A DNA stretch of 64,000 bases from Porogramme epimiltina (Eukaryota; Basidiomycota; Agaricomycetes; Polyporales; Polyporaceae), in NCBI GenBank assembly GCA_900155495.1, contig FTLJ01000759.1, forward strand, positions 1 through 64,000, read 5' to 3'. How positions within the stretch are numbered: the stretch's first letter is position 1; each line of letters begins with the position of its first letter. Shown piece after piece: positions 1-11,166 of the stretch. The position numbers and the translations under genes are program-made. Under the pieces are notes generated by a model. That model was not told the origin of the DNA, searched no databases, and was given only the letters and a program-made list of their open reading frames with translations.

Positions 1-1816
1 ACCCCGCGCCGCCCGCCATACGCGGCGCCGCCGCCCTCGTCCTCGCCCGCGTTCATGCAGGCCCCGCAGTACGCCTCCTCCCGCTCAACGTACCCCGCAT
101 TCCTCTCCCCGCAAGAGACCGCGTGGATCCACCTCGCCTGCGCGGGGCGCGGGCTCGTCGACGCCTTCCGCTGGGACACGGTCGTCCGGCTCGTCGCGAG
201 GTGCGTCCGCCCCGCCCGCTGTGCTCGGGAGAACTGGCAGGGACGAATGCAGGCCCGGCCCCTCCCGCCTCCCCGCCTCCCCGCGCGCGCCGTGCTGCCG
301 CGACGTGAAGCGACCCGGAGGTGCGCTCGAACGTGTTCAAGTCGCTCGTCCTGAACACGGTCTCGCTCGTGTCCGTCTACTTCTTCGACTGGCTCCTGCT
401 CCCGCTCGCGCAGGCGCAGCAGCGGTGGTTCCACAGGAACCTCGGGTGGTTCTATCAGGTGCTCTGGCTCCTCCCCGTCGTCGGCGCGTCGTTCTACCTC
501 AACGTGAGTCCGCCTCCCCTCGTCCCGTCCTACGCTGCTCTCGGCGGATGCAATCCCTGGATACATGATGCATATCTATTATCCTCAATCCCTGTCTAAG
601 GGGTGCGCCCTGCGCGTCCCCTGATGAGACATAAGCTTCCCTATCACTGAACCCAGGACAAAGAGGCCAGCCGGCCTCAGGCCTCTCGCCCGCAGCACGC
701 ATTCGCTCCGTCCCCGACTTCCATCCTTCGCTCACGTCTGCCTTACGTCCCCCGCAGAGCTCCTGGTGCACGCTGATAGCGAAGCGCGCCTTCACGCTCC
801 AGCACGGCTCGCGTGCGGCCGCGCAGCCGCCGTCGACGTACAGCGGCATGCTCAACGCGCTCGCGACGTCCGCGTACCGCGGCGTGATGGTCTTCACGTC
901 CGTCGTCGTCTCCTTCGCGCTCGCGTACATCCCGTACGTCGGCCCGCCCCTCGGGTTCGCGTTCTTGTGCTGGGTGGACGCGTGAGTTGCGCTCTCTCTC
1001 CCCTCTCCCTAATCACGAGTGCGTGCTGACGGCTCTGCGTGCGTCCCAGGTACTACTGCTTTGAGTGAGCAGGCTACCGCTCCAGTGCCGCAGCCGCGTC
1101 TCACGTGAACGTTCTCTAGGTTCATCTGGATAGCACGGGGGCTCTCGTTATCGCGCAGAGTGCGCCATCTCGAGGAGCGCTGGGCCTACTACTTCGCCTT
1201 CGGTAAGCCCGCGTCGGCACGCGCCGCCACGGCCGAGTGACCCACCACCGCGTCGCAGGGCTCCCAACCGCCGCACTGTGCATGTGGGGCAGCAGCCTCG
1301 CCAACGCCGCGCTCTTCGCGCTCTTCTTCCCCGCCGTACGTCCCCCCCCCTCCCATTCGGGCTTCTCACTGCTCGCTCACACGCTCGCACGCTGACCTCT
1401 TGCTTCGTCTTGCTCCGCGACGGCCTCCCGCGCAGTACATCATCATGGCGATGTACGCCCGCCCGGTCCCGCTGGACCCGTACAACCCCGCGCGCGGCAC
1501 GGCGCACGACGACGCCGGGGGCGGGGGCGGCGCGCGCTACCCGTCGCCGCTCATCCCGATCCGTGTGCCCGTGTTCGCGCCCGTGCTCTTCCTCAACGAC
1601 TGGCTCGTGCGCCTGCTCAGCGTCGGCACGGCCGGCGGCAGCGGTGCAGGCGCGGGCGCGGGCCACCGGCGCGCGCTGAGCGATGGGGTGGAGAGCATCG
1701 AGGAGGGCGACGGGGCAGGGATGGACGTCGGCGGCGTGCGCGCGGCGATGGGCGCGAGGGTGAGAGTGAAGGGTGCGGGCGCGGGCGCGGGCAGGCTGGG
1801 ACGGAAGTTCGACTAG
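1..1816 (+). CDS. EI24-domain membrane protein (5' end at or beyond window edge)
   Basis: Seven exons close in phase: up to 200, 311-503, 758-981, 1050-1064, 1120-1202, 1259-1335 and 1436-1816. The protein resembles the EI24/CysZ-like family, polytopic ER membrane proteins linked to autophagy and growth control in animals. Visible family blocks are VRSNVFKSLVLN, WFHRNLGWFYQVLWLLPVVG, then SSWCTLIAKRAFTLQHGSR and YIPYVGPPLGFAFLCWVDAYY, with several hydrophobic spans. The first ATG is at 55, but the frame is open back to base 1, so the true start may lie upstream. Exon 4 is only 15 nt. The C-terminal ~100 residues are Gly/Ala-rich and look disordered. Family assignment is by recalled pattern. 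Confidence 0.8.
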
Positions 1817-3208
1817 AGTCCGGACGCTGCCGTTGGCTTATTGCCGAATACCTTACGAGTGGACGCGTGAGCGTATCTTACTGGATCTCCCATATACACA
1901 AGCTATACGTTTATTATTGTGTGGGCAGCTGCATGCTATCATCCCATCGCAAACTACCATACCTAGACGCGAGCGTGCTGGAGCCGGGGGTACAGTATCA
2001 CCGCCCTCTTCTCGTCTCACCCCTTGGAAGCTGGGTTCCCACCACTCCCCTTTGACGTCCACATCACATCTTGCCCGTGATTGTTTTATTAACAGAGTTG
2101 AGCACTGCGTTTGCTTTACCTTGGGCGGTACTGTCAGTGACCCGAACAACACAAAATGGATGCACCGCGGCCAGGGAAGGTCACGAATCGTTCGGATGGG
2201 ACATAGTGCAGGTGGCATATACAGTGATGACGAGGGCCGAGAGAGACGATGAGGCCACCGGCGGATGCCGAGTGGCAGCCTATCCAGTCCTCTTCAGCCG
2301 GTTCCTCTCTGAGTCCCCGATCTTGCCACTCCGTGCACCATTTCCCTCCTCCCCCGCACCCGCATGTACCTCATACACATACCTGCCACAGAGTGAGGCA
2401 CGCCGCCGTGCTAGTGCTTACGGTCGTTGTGAGCGCGGGCGCTCGGTGCCCATAAGGCCGAGACAGGTAGGAACGCTAGATGTTTATTCGGGTAAGGTGC
2501 GTTCCAATTGACATCCGTCTAGATCTGTTGCGCATCCACTGACTCACAGCATTTTCGGTGCAGTCGATCCCCAGTGAAGTCTATTGACAGAGCGTCAAAA
2601 TTAGACTGGGCGTCTTCCGTGCCTACTTCCTTCACCATGGGGATTCAAGCGAATCGCGGTGTGTGTTGTTAGGAACGTGAGTTTACGTTCATATACATTT
2701 ATCGTCGAGAGACGAAGGAGGCAGGCCACGCTATTCGCCGTGGCCTCGGTCGGCGTTTCGCGATATCAGTGCTGCGGTGTCAGTGGGTGGTGGGACAGGG
2801 ATGGACAGATGGGGACGGAGGGCACGGAAGACGACGTCCGTGTGCAGGGGCGATGTGTGGCGGCACGATCACGTGAAGGGGAGGGGAAGGTGGTGTCGAC
2901 GGGCAAAGTCTCGGCTTTCATTTTAAAGAGTGGATCGCGTTGGTCGAAGGCGCGCCATTCTCCGGGCGTTGTTCGCTCGTCGTCACCAGCGTTAGATAAA
3001 GACCCGTCTCGGGCCTGTCTGTCTTTCGGTGGCCACCCCATCATCCCGCTTTCAACGCCCTCTACTCCCCTCGTCCCTTTGTTCCGCTCGCCCCGGCCAC
3101 CCTCAACCCGGCCGCCGTTCCCTCGCTTAACGACTCCGCCATATCTTCGGCTTTCTTTCCTTCTTGTAATCCCAACCTCTCCCTCTTCGACGCCCGACCT
3201 CCCTCGCC
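1817..3208. other. Intergenic, no gene recognised
   Basis: Short open frames here have no family resemblance and no consistent splice signals. The last ~200 bases before 3209 are C/T-rich, typical of a fungal promoter and 5' UTR for the next gene. Confidence 0.5.
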
Positions 3209-4720
3209 ATGTTCTCTATCCTCCGACCTCAGTTTTCTGCCCTCCTCCTCGTCTGCCAGGGCGCATACACCCGCGCTCAACAGACCGTTCGGTGGTCCGC
3301 CACAACACTGGCTTTCGCCCCTCTCGCTCTTTTCCCATACAACGCCCTGCGCAGACTCGCCAGCTCCGCACGCGCCACCATCTCCGTCTCCACCAGAGTC
3401 GCCGCTTGGTCCGCAGTCGCCCTCCTCGCATTTTTCTTCTCCGCACTCCTCCGCAGGTCTGCTCTTCTCTCCCACGGCGCCAAGCAGATCGGCCGACCGC
3501 CCCACGAGGTGCGTTTGCATTCCGTTTTTCCGATCAAATCACAAGCCGAGGCGCTCACCTCTCTCTGTACACAGAAACCACGCCACGACCGTGGAACGTC
3601 CCATGACGCCTCGGTCCAGCGTTCCTCCTCCCGAACTCTCAGTCACGTCCATTCCACGACTATAGAAAGTAGACTTCACGGTACGATGCACTCTTCTTGG
3701 ACTTCAGCATAAGCTCACGTCATCGCAACAGACCTTCCCACACTCTCAATCTCATCAGGCCTTCGGGATGGGCTTCCCACCGCTGTGCTGCTTTCCGCGT
3801 ACCGCTACGCCTACCATTGCGTAAAACCTGTCATCTCGGTCACCCTCATCGGTATCGGAGCAGGCACTCTTATTGTCGAGCACCTCGGCGGCACTCGCGT
3901 CACTATCCGTGCTATAGCGGCGAAAACGCTCCCTCGCAAAGTGGCACCCTTGGAGCAGCCTTTGCCCAGTCCCCCGTACTGTGGCGGCGGCGTCCTACAC
4001 CCCTCGGAAGAGGAGGAGGAGGATGACCAGGTCTTCGACCTCCCGCACTGCCCGACCGACGGGACGCTCGTTGAAGGCCTTGTCCGTACCGCCTCACCAT
4101 CCTCGCACACCGACTCCATCGCCGAGCTCGACCCCGACAGGACGCTCCTCGACGGCCCAGACGTCCCCTCCTCTGTCCGCTCGATCAAGACCGTCAGCTT
4201 CTCCGGCTCCGACTCACCCTCGACTGCAGGTACCAGCACGGAACCTCGCCCGCTGGCGCTCTCGCCCTCGCCGACATCAGCGTCCCCGCGCAAGCCCGGG
4301 AAGTGGTTCCTGACCTTCCCCCGCAAGCGCACCACGTCCAGCGTCACCACATCGGACGCCTCCTTCTTCCACCCCCGCTCCAGCTCACACTCACATTCGC
4401 ATTCGCACTCGCTGTCGGCAAAGGACGGCGCGAAGGACGACGCAAAACACGACACCGCCACCCGCCCCTCGCCTGCGCGCGCGGCTGTGGTTCGGCGCAC
4501 CCGCGTAGTGTCCGCGCCCGCGCTGCCGGACGCTCTAGCCGACGATGGTGGCAAGGCGCGGCGTCGCGTGAGCAGGAAGCTCATCAAGCCGCGACACGAG
4601 CAGGTCGCGGAGGAAGAGGAGGAGAGCGCGCCGAAGCGGCGGTCGCGCGTCGTCTCGGAGGCTGTCAAGTCGGTCAAGGAGTTCGTCCTGGACCTGCGCG
4701 GGCACCCGAAGGTCGTGTGA
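3209..4720 (+). CDS. Unknown protein with N-terminal membrane segments and disordered Ser-rich tail
   Basis: Exons 3209-3508, 3575-3680 and 3732-4720 join in phase to 464 aa. I do not recognise the family. The N-terminal third has hydrophobic stretches (around residues 6-20, 30-45 and 65-82, and another near 150-175 containing VISVTLIGIGAGTLIVEHL). The remainder is low-complexity: an acidic EEEEEDD run, Ser/Thr/Pro-rich blocks, an alternating Ser-His run and basic KRK/RRR patches. A single-pass or hairpin membrane anchor with a long cytosolic regulatory tail is one reading. The start was chosen because it is the first ATG of the open exon and follows a C/T-rich leader. Confidence 0.65.
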
Positions 4721-5334
4721 CGGGCGCAGCATCGGCCGTGTACGTGTAGGTTGTCATGGTGGTCTGTATCCTTGCGTGTATTACCACGACTATATTATTT
4801 GTATAATTCATCGCGTTCGGATTGGTTTCAACCACGGAGATCGCTCGTCGCCGTGACCCTCTTGGTGCATATAGAAGGTATCTACCCCGGTCTAGTGTCC
4901 TGCTAACATGGGACCCTTGCGCGCGCAGGCCGGCGACAGAGTTACCCCGGGAGGAAGAGAAGACGTCAAAGGCGGAGACGACCAGTTCGTCTTCCAAGCT
5001 CCACTTCACAATTAGCCTCCGGGGTGCTGATCGCCCCATCTCGTTTGTTTCGATAGTCTACAGCTGCCATTCCGCGAGCGCAGATCGACAGCGGCGGTGA
5101 CTGACAGAGCGCCTTGGACGCGCGTCCAAGCTGCCCGTCGTCTCCTTCCTCCGACCGTCCCCGCCCGGGACCGACGTCTGTGGCGCGTCCCGATCACGGC
5201 GCGCAATGCCACGCCCCTGCGCACTCACCATCAGTCGGTTTGGTACGTAATTGCAGGAGAGCAGAGAAAGCGACTTAACTTAGACCCGTCTACCTTTGCG
5301 TTGGCGGAACTAGGTCCGTAAGCGTGCCTGCGGA
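4721..5334. other. Intergenic, no gene recognised
   Basis: Between the end of the Ser-rich protein gene and the tandem array. No coding frame with supporting splice sites is visible. Confidence 0.5.
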
Positions 5335-5830
5335 TTCACCTTCAGCGGTCTATTCCATACTTACCAGCTTGAGGCACTGAAGGGGGACTTAGCTTAGGTC
5401 TCGCCGCGGCTGCCCTTCAGTCGCACATGGCGCAAACAAACGCCTGGGGATTCACCTTCAGTGATCTGTTTCCATACTTACCTCGCGGAGGGACGTTGGG
5501 AGGGGACTTAGCTTAGGTCTCGACCCGGCTTCTCCGTCCGGCTACACAACGCAAACCGACACCTGGGTATTCACCTTCAATGATCTATTCTATACTTACC
5601 GGCCTTGAGGCGCACTGAAGGGGGTACTTAGCTTAGGCGTCCACCAATCCGGCCTCCCTTCCACGGTCCGTCCGGAATGGCGCCTGGAGATCTACCTTCA
5701 GTGATCTATTCCATACTTACCAGCTTGAGGCACTGAAGGGGTACTTAGCTTAAATATCGACAGGCCTACGTGCACGCCACACAGACACAAACCGACGCCT
5801 GGGGATTCACCTTCAGTGATCTGGTGTTGA
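5335..5830. repeat. Tandem array, about five degenerate ~118-bp units
   Basis: Units begin near 5335, 5451, 5570, 5690 and 5806 (spacing 116, 119, 120 and 116 bp). Each starts with a version of TTCACCTTCAGTGATCT. The first four then carry ATACTTACC and end in ACTTAGCTTA; the fifth is truncated after GATCTGGTG. In the fourth unit CCTTCAGTG and CACTGAAGG form a perfect 9-bp inverted repeat; units 1 and 3 keep it partly and unit 2 has lost the 3' arm. A fragment of the leader (TTCACCTTCAG) reappears near 5910. The spacer between cores is much less conserved. No protein frame runs through the units. Confidence 0.8.
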
Positions 5831-6663
5831 GTCCCGGAGCGTCCGAGTCGCGAATGAGGGGGGCCGAAGAGCAGCCCCCCCTCCTGTGCGTACAAGGCGA
5901 CCTGTTCCTTCACCTTCAGCCACCTGTCCTCACCACTAGAGGTATGACGGCAAAGAATACTCAGCTCAAGTATGTGCCGCCTTGTGAGGATAGCTTCAGT
6001 GACGAGGGGAGATGGTATTGAGGTTTGATGGTGAGAGAATAAAGTAGACAAAGGGTTGTGACGAGCCCAGGGTACGACAACCGTGGAGCTCGAGGTGTGG
6101 ATGGTGGTGGTTGAGAATGAGGACCATCCAGCCTTGGGGAGGCCTACTTATACGCTTCAGGCTCTTTGGCGGGCGAGGTGGCTGGCTGACCCCGGCCTCC
6201 TGCACACAACAGAGACAAATACTGTCAGCCAGGTGTCGATCGAAGGCCGTTTATGGATGTATCTCTTCGGGTCCGGGTTCGGCATGTCTGGCGCTGCCGC
6301 GTGCCGTAGAGCAGTTTGGTAGAGTGTGACGTCATGTCAGCCCGCCACTGACCGCGGCGGGTTAAGATTAGAACTGCTCTTTATTCTAGACGCAATTGAG
6401 ACTGGAGCGTGGAAACAAGCAGAATGTGTTTTATCGATATCTGATGCTGTGATATGCGCTGGGACAAGACTGAAAGATGCCTTTCTGCGGTCAGTGCCAA
6501 GTGGCAGTCGCCATGTTTCGCGTCGCCGCGTGCGAGTCGTGGACTTTTTGGGCGTTGTGTACTGTGCAACTATGCCGCGCATGACTCGACTAGCCCAGTG
6601 GCACCTCTAGGTGTTTAAAGCCTCGCGTTGTGTCGGCTCTTCAGCCTCCATCACTACACCACT
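5831..6663. other. Intergenic, upstream of DUF3632 gene
   Basis: No coding frame recognised. One partial copy of the array leader lies near 5910. A TTTAAAG about 50 bases before the next start codon may serve as a TATA-like element. Confidence 0.4.
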
Positions 6664-7761
6664 ATGCCTGGTCATCCCGACCCCAGTCCGGCGCAACAGC
6701 ACATATACGCTGCTATAACTGCGGTTTCTGATCGTTCAATATCCCCTCAGGCGGCCTCTGACAAAATCGCCGAAGAATTCGTTCAAGCCGTGCGGTGCGA
6801 ACAGGCTAAAGATGATGAATCCTACGAAGGCAACGACACCCCTGGGGTGGAAGGCGTTCTGTGGGGATTGTGGGGCTACTTCCTTGAAATCGCGGAAGAC
6901 GATGCGTCGATACATGGGCGACTTCTGGAGATACTCGTCTTGCTGAAGGCAAAGAAAACGGATGGATGCGAAGGCTGGCGTGTGTGGGGATACCCGATGT
7001 CGTGGGAAAACCTCCCGGTCTTCGGACTCACAATACGGGAGGAGATGGACGGTACGTCGCTCCCTCTTTGCTCCTGTATCGCATAATACTGAAATATCCG
7101 CACTACACATTAGTCGTACCTACAATTGACGGCGGTGTTCGCCCGCCAGACAAAGAGAGCCCCATGGTACAGACGCTCCTCGTCGGGGATGTGCCGCCCG
7201 ACGCCCCGGATGCCCAGGTGTACGCACGCGCGTGGATGAATCTGAATGCGTTCATGGCACGTCTTTGGGTAGGAGGCATCATGGATGAGGCATGGATGGC
7301 CATTGCGATGATGCGCGACTACCTGGAGCCATTCTCCCTGGACCCGACGCCAGAAGGCAGAGGGCGCAAAAGGTCGCACGTCTCGAATGGAGAGCCTCCC
7401 GAGCTGGAGCTGGAGACGGCGGGGGTGTGGCTGAGGGTCGCGGGCGCACAGATGCTCGCTTGTAGAAAGTTGTTTGGCCCGAAGGGAGATCCGGACTGGA
7501 CGGGGCCTGAAGGACAACCGGGTCAAACTTACGGAGGGACGTGGGATGGGGTTGACGGGTATCATCCGGACAGATGGGAGCATTGGAAGGGAATCCTCCG
7601 AGCAGTTGAACAGCAAGAGTGGAGGGAGTGCGTCATTAAATCGGTCAAGGTAAGGCCTAGGAAAACTCCACTCACAGAGAAGACCCTTCTAATCATCTTT
7701 AATCCCACAGGAAACGATCGAGGCGATGGAGAACTTTGAAAAGGCTGCCGCTGTCCCATAG
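6664..7761 (+). CDS. DUF3632 family protein (copy 1)
   Basis: Exons 6664-7051, 7114-7649 and 7711-7761 give 324 aa. It matches the fungal DUF3632 family (function unknown): an N-terminal helical part with GVEGVLWGLWGYFLEIAEDD, a central MNLNAFMARLWVGGIMDEAW, and the C-terminal block GVDGYHPDRWEHWKGILRAV. The start is the first ATG after a short leader and aligns with the start region of the second copy at 58113-59203 on the other strand, including a short last exon beginning ETIEAME here and ETIKAME there. No signal peptide or membrane span is seen. Cytosolic or nuclear location is inference. Confidence 0.85.
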
Positions 7762-9127
7762 TATTTGTACATCTAGATTCACGATTGAATATGAGACAAT
7801 ATCTAGCGTTAAGTATGTGAGCGAGCTGGTCAGGTCGTCAGATGATCATTAGCGTAAGTATAACGTCGTAGAGCTGAGTGGGTCTAAGGCTAGCTCCCGG
7901 AGGTTGCCGACTCGCCGGCTATCTCCGCTCTCCAGTTCTGACGCAAACGGCAACCCAGGACTATTGCCACTCCTCCCGTCCTCTTTTCTAGCCCTCTCGA
8001 ACCTTGTTGCCCTGCATATCTGAAGCTCAGCGTAAAATCCGGAGGCACTACCAAGTGAGTTTGATTTGTCCCGTAAACAGCGGTGTCAAATGTCAACATG
8101 ATCGCTAGCAGCCAACTTGCTAGACTTTGTGCCATCATTCCGGACTAGCTCCTACCACTCGTCCACGCCGGCAATGCCTACTTTAATCACTGGGGTGTCC
8201 TTTGCAAGGCCGACCGCTCGGAAATGATGCTGCGGAGAACCTCAAAATGCACCTCTAGGAAGCAGGCACCGGAACGGAACAGGACAACGTATAAAGCTGC
8301 CACTTGTGCGGGAAACCGTGTTCTCCCTACTGAAGACGAACGAAAAGGGCTAAGACCCTGTATAACATTACGATAGCTCGTACGGACTTCAACACGTTTC
8401 TATCTGATCTCGGACCAAGGAGCCCAGAAATCCGAGCTAATGATGAAGAGAGTTTCAGGATTAAACCTTAGTAGGATTCTTGGAGGAGTGGTCTTGTGTG
8501 TGTTCGCGTGCGGGACAACGGGGCAGCTGCAGACAGAGTAATGGAGGCTATATTAAGGTGATTAAAACTCTCGCTCTCAGTCCTCCTACCGTTGACACGA
8601 TTGTACTTGTCTGTAGGAACCCTGACTATAGCCGCCCGGATGCCTATCAGGCCTCACCTCACTGTAGTACTAACTCTAGACAGATTTGACGAAGTTATTG
8701 TTTGACTTCCAAATAAATGCGACCCATCGGAGTAGGACCATAGTCAATAACTCTGTTTGTGACGGCATTCGACCACAACCTTAACCGCCCACCCTTTTCA
8801 CGAATGTGTGGCCGGGCCCTTGGCAAGGATGTGGCCCCCCTATTCGAGGCCTAGAAAGCTCAGCGCCCCTCTTGTTCCGATGCAGCTTTCTTTGAACACA
8901 GTGGCCACACAATCGGTTGATCGCCTATTCTCCGTATGTCTTTCATCGACAAAGCTCCACATCACTTTGGCTGGCGATGCTGCTCACGGCTAGTAAAGCA
9001 CCACCGGCGTGGCCACTGATGCATCCAGGGGTATATAAGACCTCGTCTGCCAACGAGTGTTGCTCATTCGACCGAGACACACTCATTACCGACAAGGCGC
9101 TGCGAGCCACCAATCCGCTACTCTACC
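7762..9127. other. Intergenic, no gene recognised
   Basis: About 1.4 kb without a supportable coding frame. The 3' end holds a TATA element serving the next gene. Confidence 0.5.
9032..9038 (+). promoter_or_regulatory. Probable TATA box
   Basis: TATATAA lies about 90 bases before the ATG at 9128, a spacing usual for a fungal core promoter with a short 5' UTR. Confidence 0.5.
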
Positions 9128-10378
9128 ATGAATTCATCCAACACATCATCCTTCCCACGACTGCGGAAGCTGTCGGATACGTTCATGTGAGTGGCTCTCG
9201 TCTGTTTTCTCAAGGTGGTCGAATGCTTACCTGACGGATACGCCAGCAACACTGTCGCGCCCAGCAAGAAGCCGACGAAGGGCTCGGACACGCGGCAGAG
9301 GCCCTGGTACAAGGGCGATAAACCGCTGTCCAAGGCGGACATCTCCAAGCCGATGACGGCGTATCTCGAGGACCGCTGGGACGAAGTGATGTTCCGGTCG
9401 ACCCCCCACCTCCCCATGCCCTCCTCCCCCAAGAAGTTGCGCAAGGAGCGCCCCGATTCGCCCGCGCACGAACAGGGCGCGTCATTGGCACGCAGCCCCT
9501 CGATGCCAAGCACGAGGCGGATGAAGCAGCGCGAGGTCCCCAGGCTTGTTCAGTTCCCACCAGCGCCGGTGGGTACGGACGACCTGAGGTTCCTCAGCGA
9601 TCCTAAGTTGGCGCCGGTGGCAAGGAGTCCGCTGCCGAAGACAGCGCCGCAGCCCGTCATCGCAAGAGCGGGGCTTCCGCCTGTACAAGCACCACCGAGG
9701 CCGCACAGGCTCGTCGATGAGCCTCGTCAGGCCCTCCTCCGAAGAGTCACGGCGCGGATTGAAGACGCTTCCGAGGCGCGTCGAGCGGCGGCGGACCACG
9801 CGCCCGCAAGTAGGCATGCCGGGCCGTCAACGGCAAGGCCGGGCGTAGGACTCGCGGCGAGGCACAACGCAAAGTGGGGCAGTACGGAGGAAGGGGCCCA
9901 TCGGGTCCCGGAGCTGCCAATGGGCAAGCGCATGCCGCTGAACGTCCCGTACGACGCGGTCTCGGAGGCGCCGACTTCGCCCACGTTGTCCGTTGGGTTC
10001 CCAGCAACCTCACCTTCGACCGCTTCACCGTTGCGGAAGAGGGCGGATGGCGAGGGAGGGGAAGCCTCGTCGACGCGCCCGACAGCGGCAGTCTTGCGGA
10101 GGTCGCGATCGCAACGGGTACCGGGGGTCGTCCGGGTTGACAAGGACGAGGAGTTGCAGGAACGGCGGGTGAAGCACCACCACCGCCAGCAGGAGAGGAC
10201 AGTGGAGGTGTACGGAATGGAGATCTTCGAGATGGAGAGGGAGGTGGCGGCCCTGGAGAGCGAGCTAGGGTCTGTCGTCCGTGGTGACGACACGGACGGC
10301 AGCACCTTGACTGCGTGCTCCGGGACGCGCCCCCTCGAGATTCGGAAGAAGAACCGGGGTGAGTCGGGAGGTCGATGA
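9128..10378 (+). CDS. Disordered basic protein with C-terminal coiled coil
   Basis: Exons 9128-9186 and 9247-10378 give 396 aa; the intron has a CTTACCTGAC-type branch region and a CAG acceptor. The family is not recognised. Most of the chain is Pro/Ser/Arg/Ala-rich, with repeated SPS, SPLP and RRS motifs that look like phosphorylation or cytoskeletal-binding linkers. Residues ~320-370 (RRVKHHHRQQERTVE onward, then EMEREVAALESELG) form a likely short coiled coil. There is no signal peptide. The start is supported by the upstream TATA box and by the first exon closing in phase. Confidence 0.65.
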
Positions 10379-11166
10379 AGAACTTGCTGGGGCTCTGCGA
10401 ACTTGGGGATTGACTCCTCCGGTGGTTACCCTCTTTATACGCATCCTCATCGCTCTCGTCACGACCTCGCCCATTCGCATCCTTTGTACTCCACCCCCGA
10501 TATCCTCTGATGATCCCCTTCTACTCTGCCTCGTGCTGCTTCCTTTGTTCTCGCCTACCATCACATGGATTGCTGTTATCGCTCTCGTCGCATCATCGCA
10601 TCATCTTGTACCACGTATATCTTTGTATATCTGTATTACTCCCTTCCTGTCTCTCATCGTGTATCACTAGTTGTATCAATACTGTTTCCGCTCTTCTATG
10701 ATCATTCTACCCTTTCCCCATGCTTTGGAGGTATCGTGTGGACTCGATGCTTGGACTGTCGTCGATGATATCGCTCAGTGGCAGCGCGATAACTGTCGCG
10801 ATCGTCTCATACTTCCGGCCTCCTTTGTCTCGTCGGATTGATGGAACGTGTTAGTTGAGTATACAAAGGACGCGGTGCAGTATATAGTATGAGTTGTTCT
10901 CCCAATCCGGTGCCAGATGGAAGCAGCCCGGCTGAACATTACTTCCTCAAATATTGAACAGTTCGGAATGCAAATGCGACACGTACTCGAAGAGATCTCA
11001 CCGGCACACACCTGCCACGATTCATGATGAAGGTAGTGTCTAGATTATATAGCACCCATATCACAACTCCGATAATTACTATTCGCCGTTGGCCCGCACT
11101 CGTTGCCTTCCGGTTCGCTAGTCACCTCATACATGTCACAGGTGCCGGTAGAAGAGTGCTTTGGGC
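10379..11166. other. Intergenic between convergent genes
   Basis: Pyrimidine-rich and AT-rich stretches follow the stop codon, as expected for 3' UTRs. No gene recognised. Confidence 0.5.

Noticed and set aside
5335..5830. U1 snRNA gene cluster
   Set aside because: Only the 9-base 5' element matches; the ~118-bp unit is too short and lacks recognisable U1 stem-loops and an Sm site.
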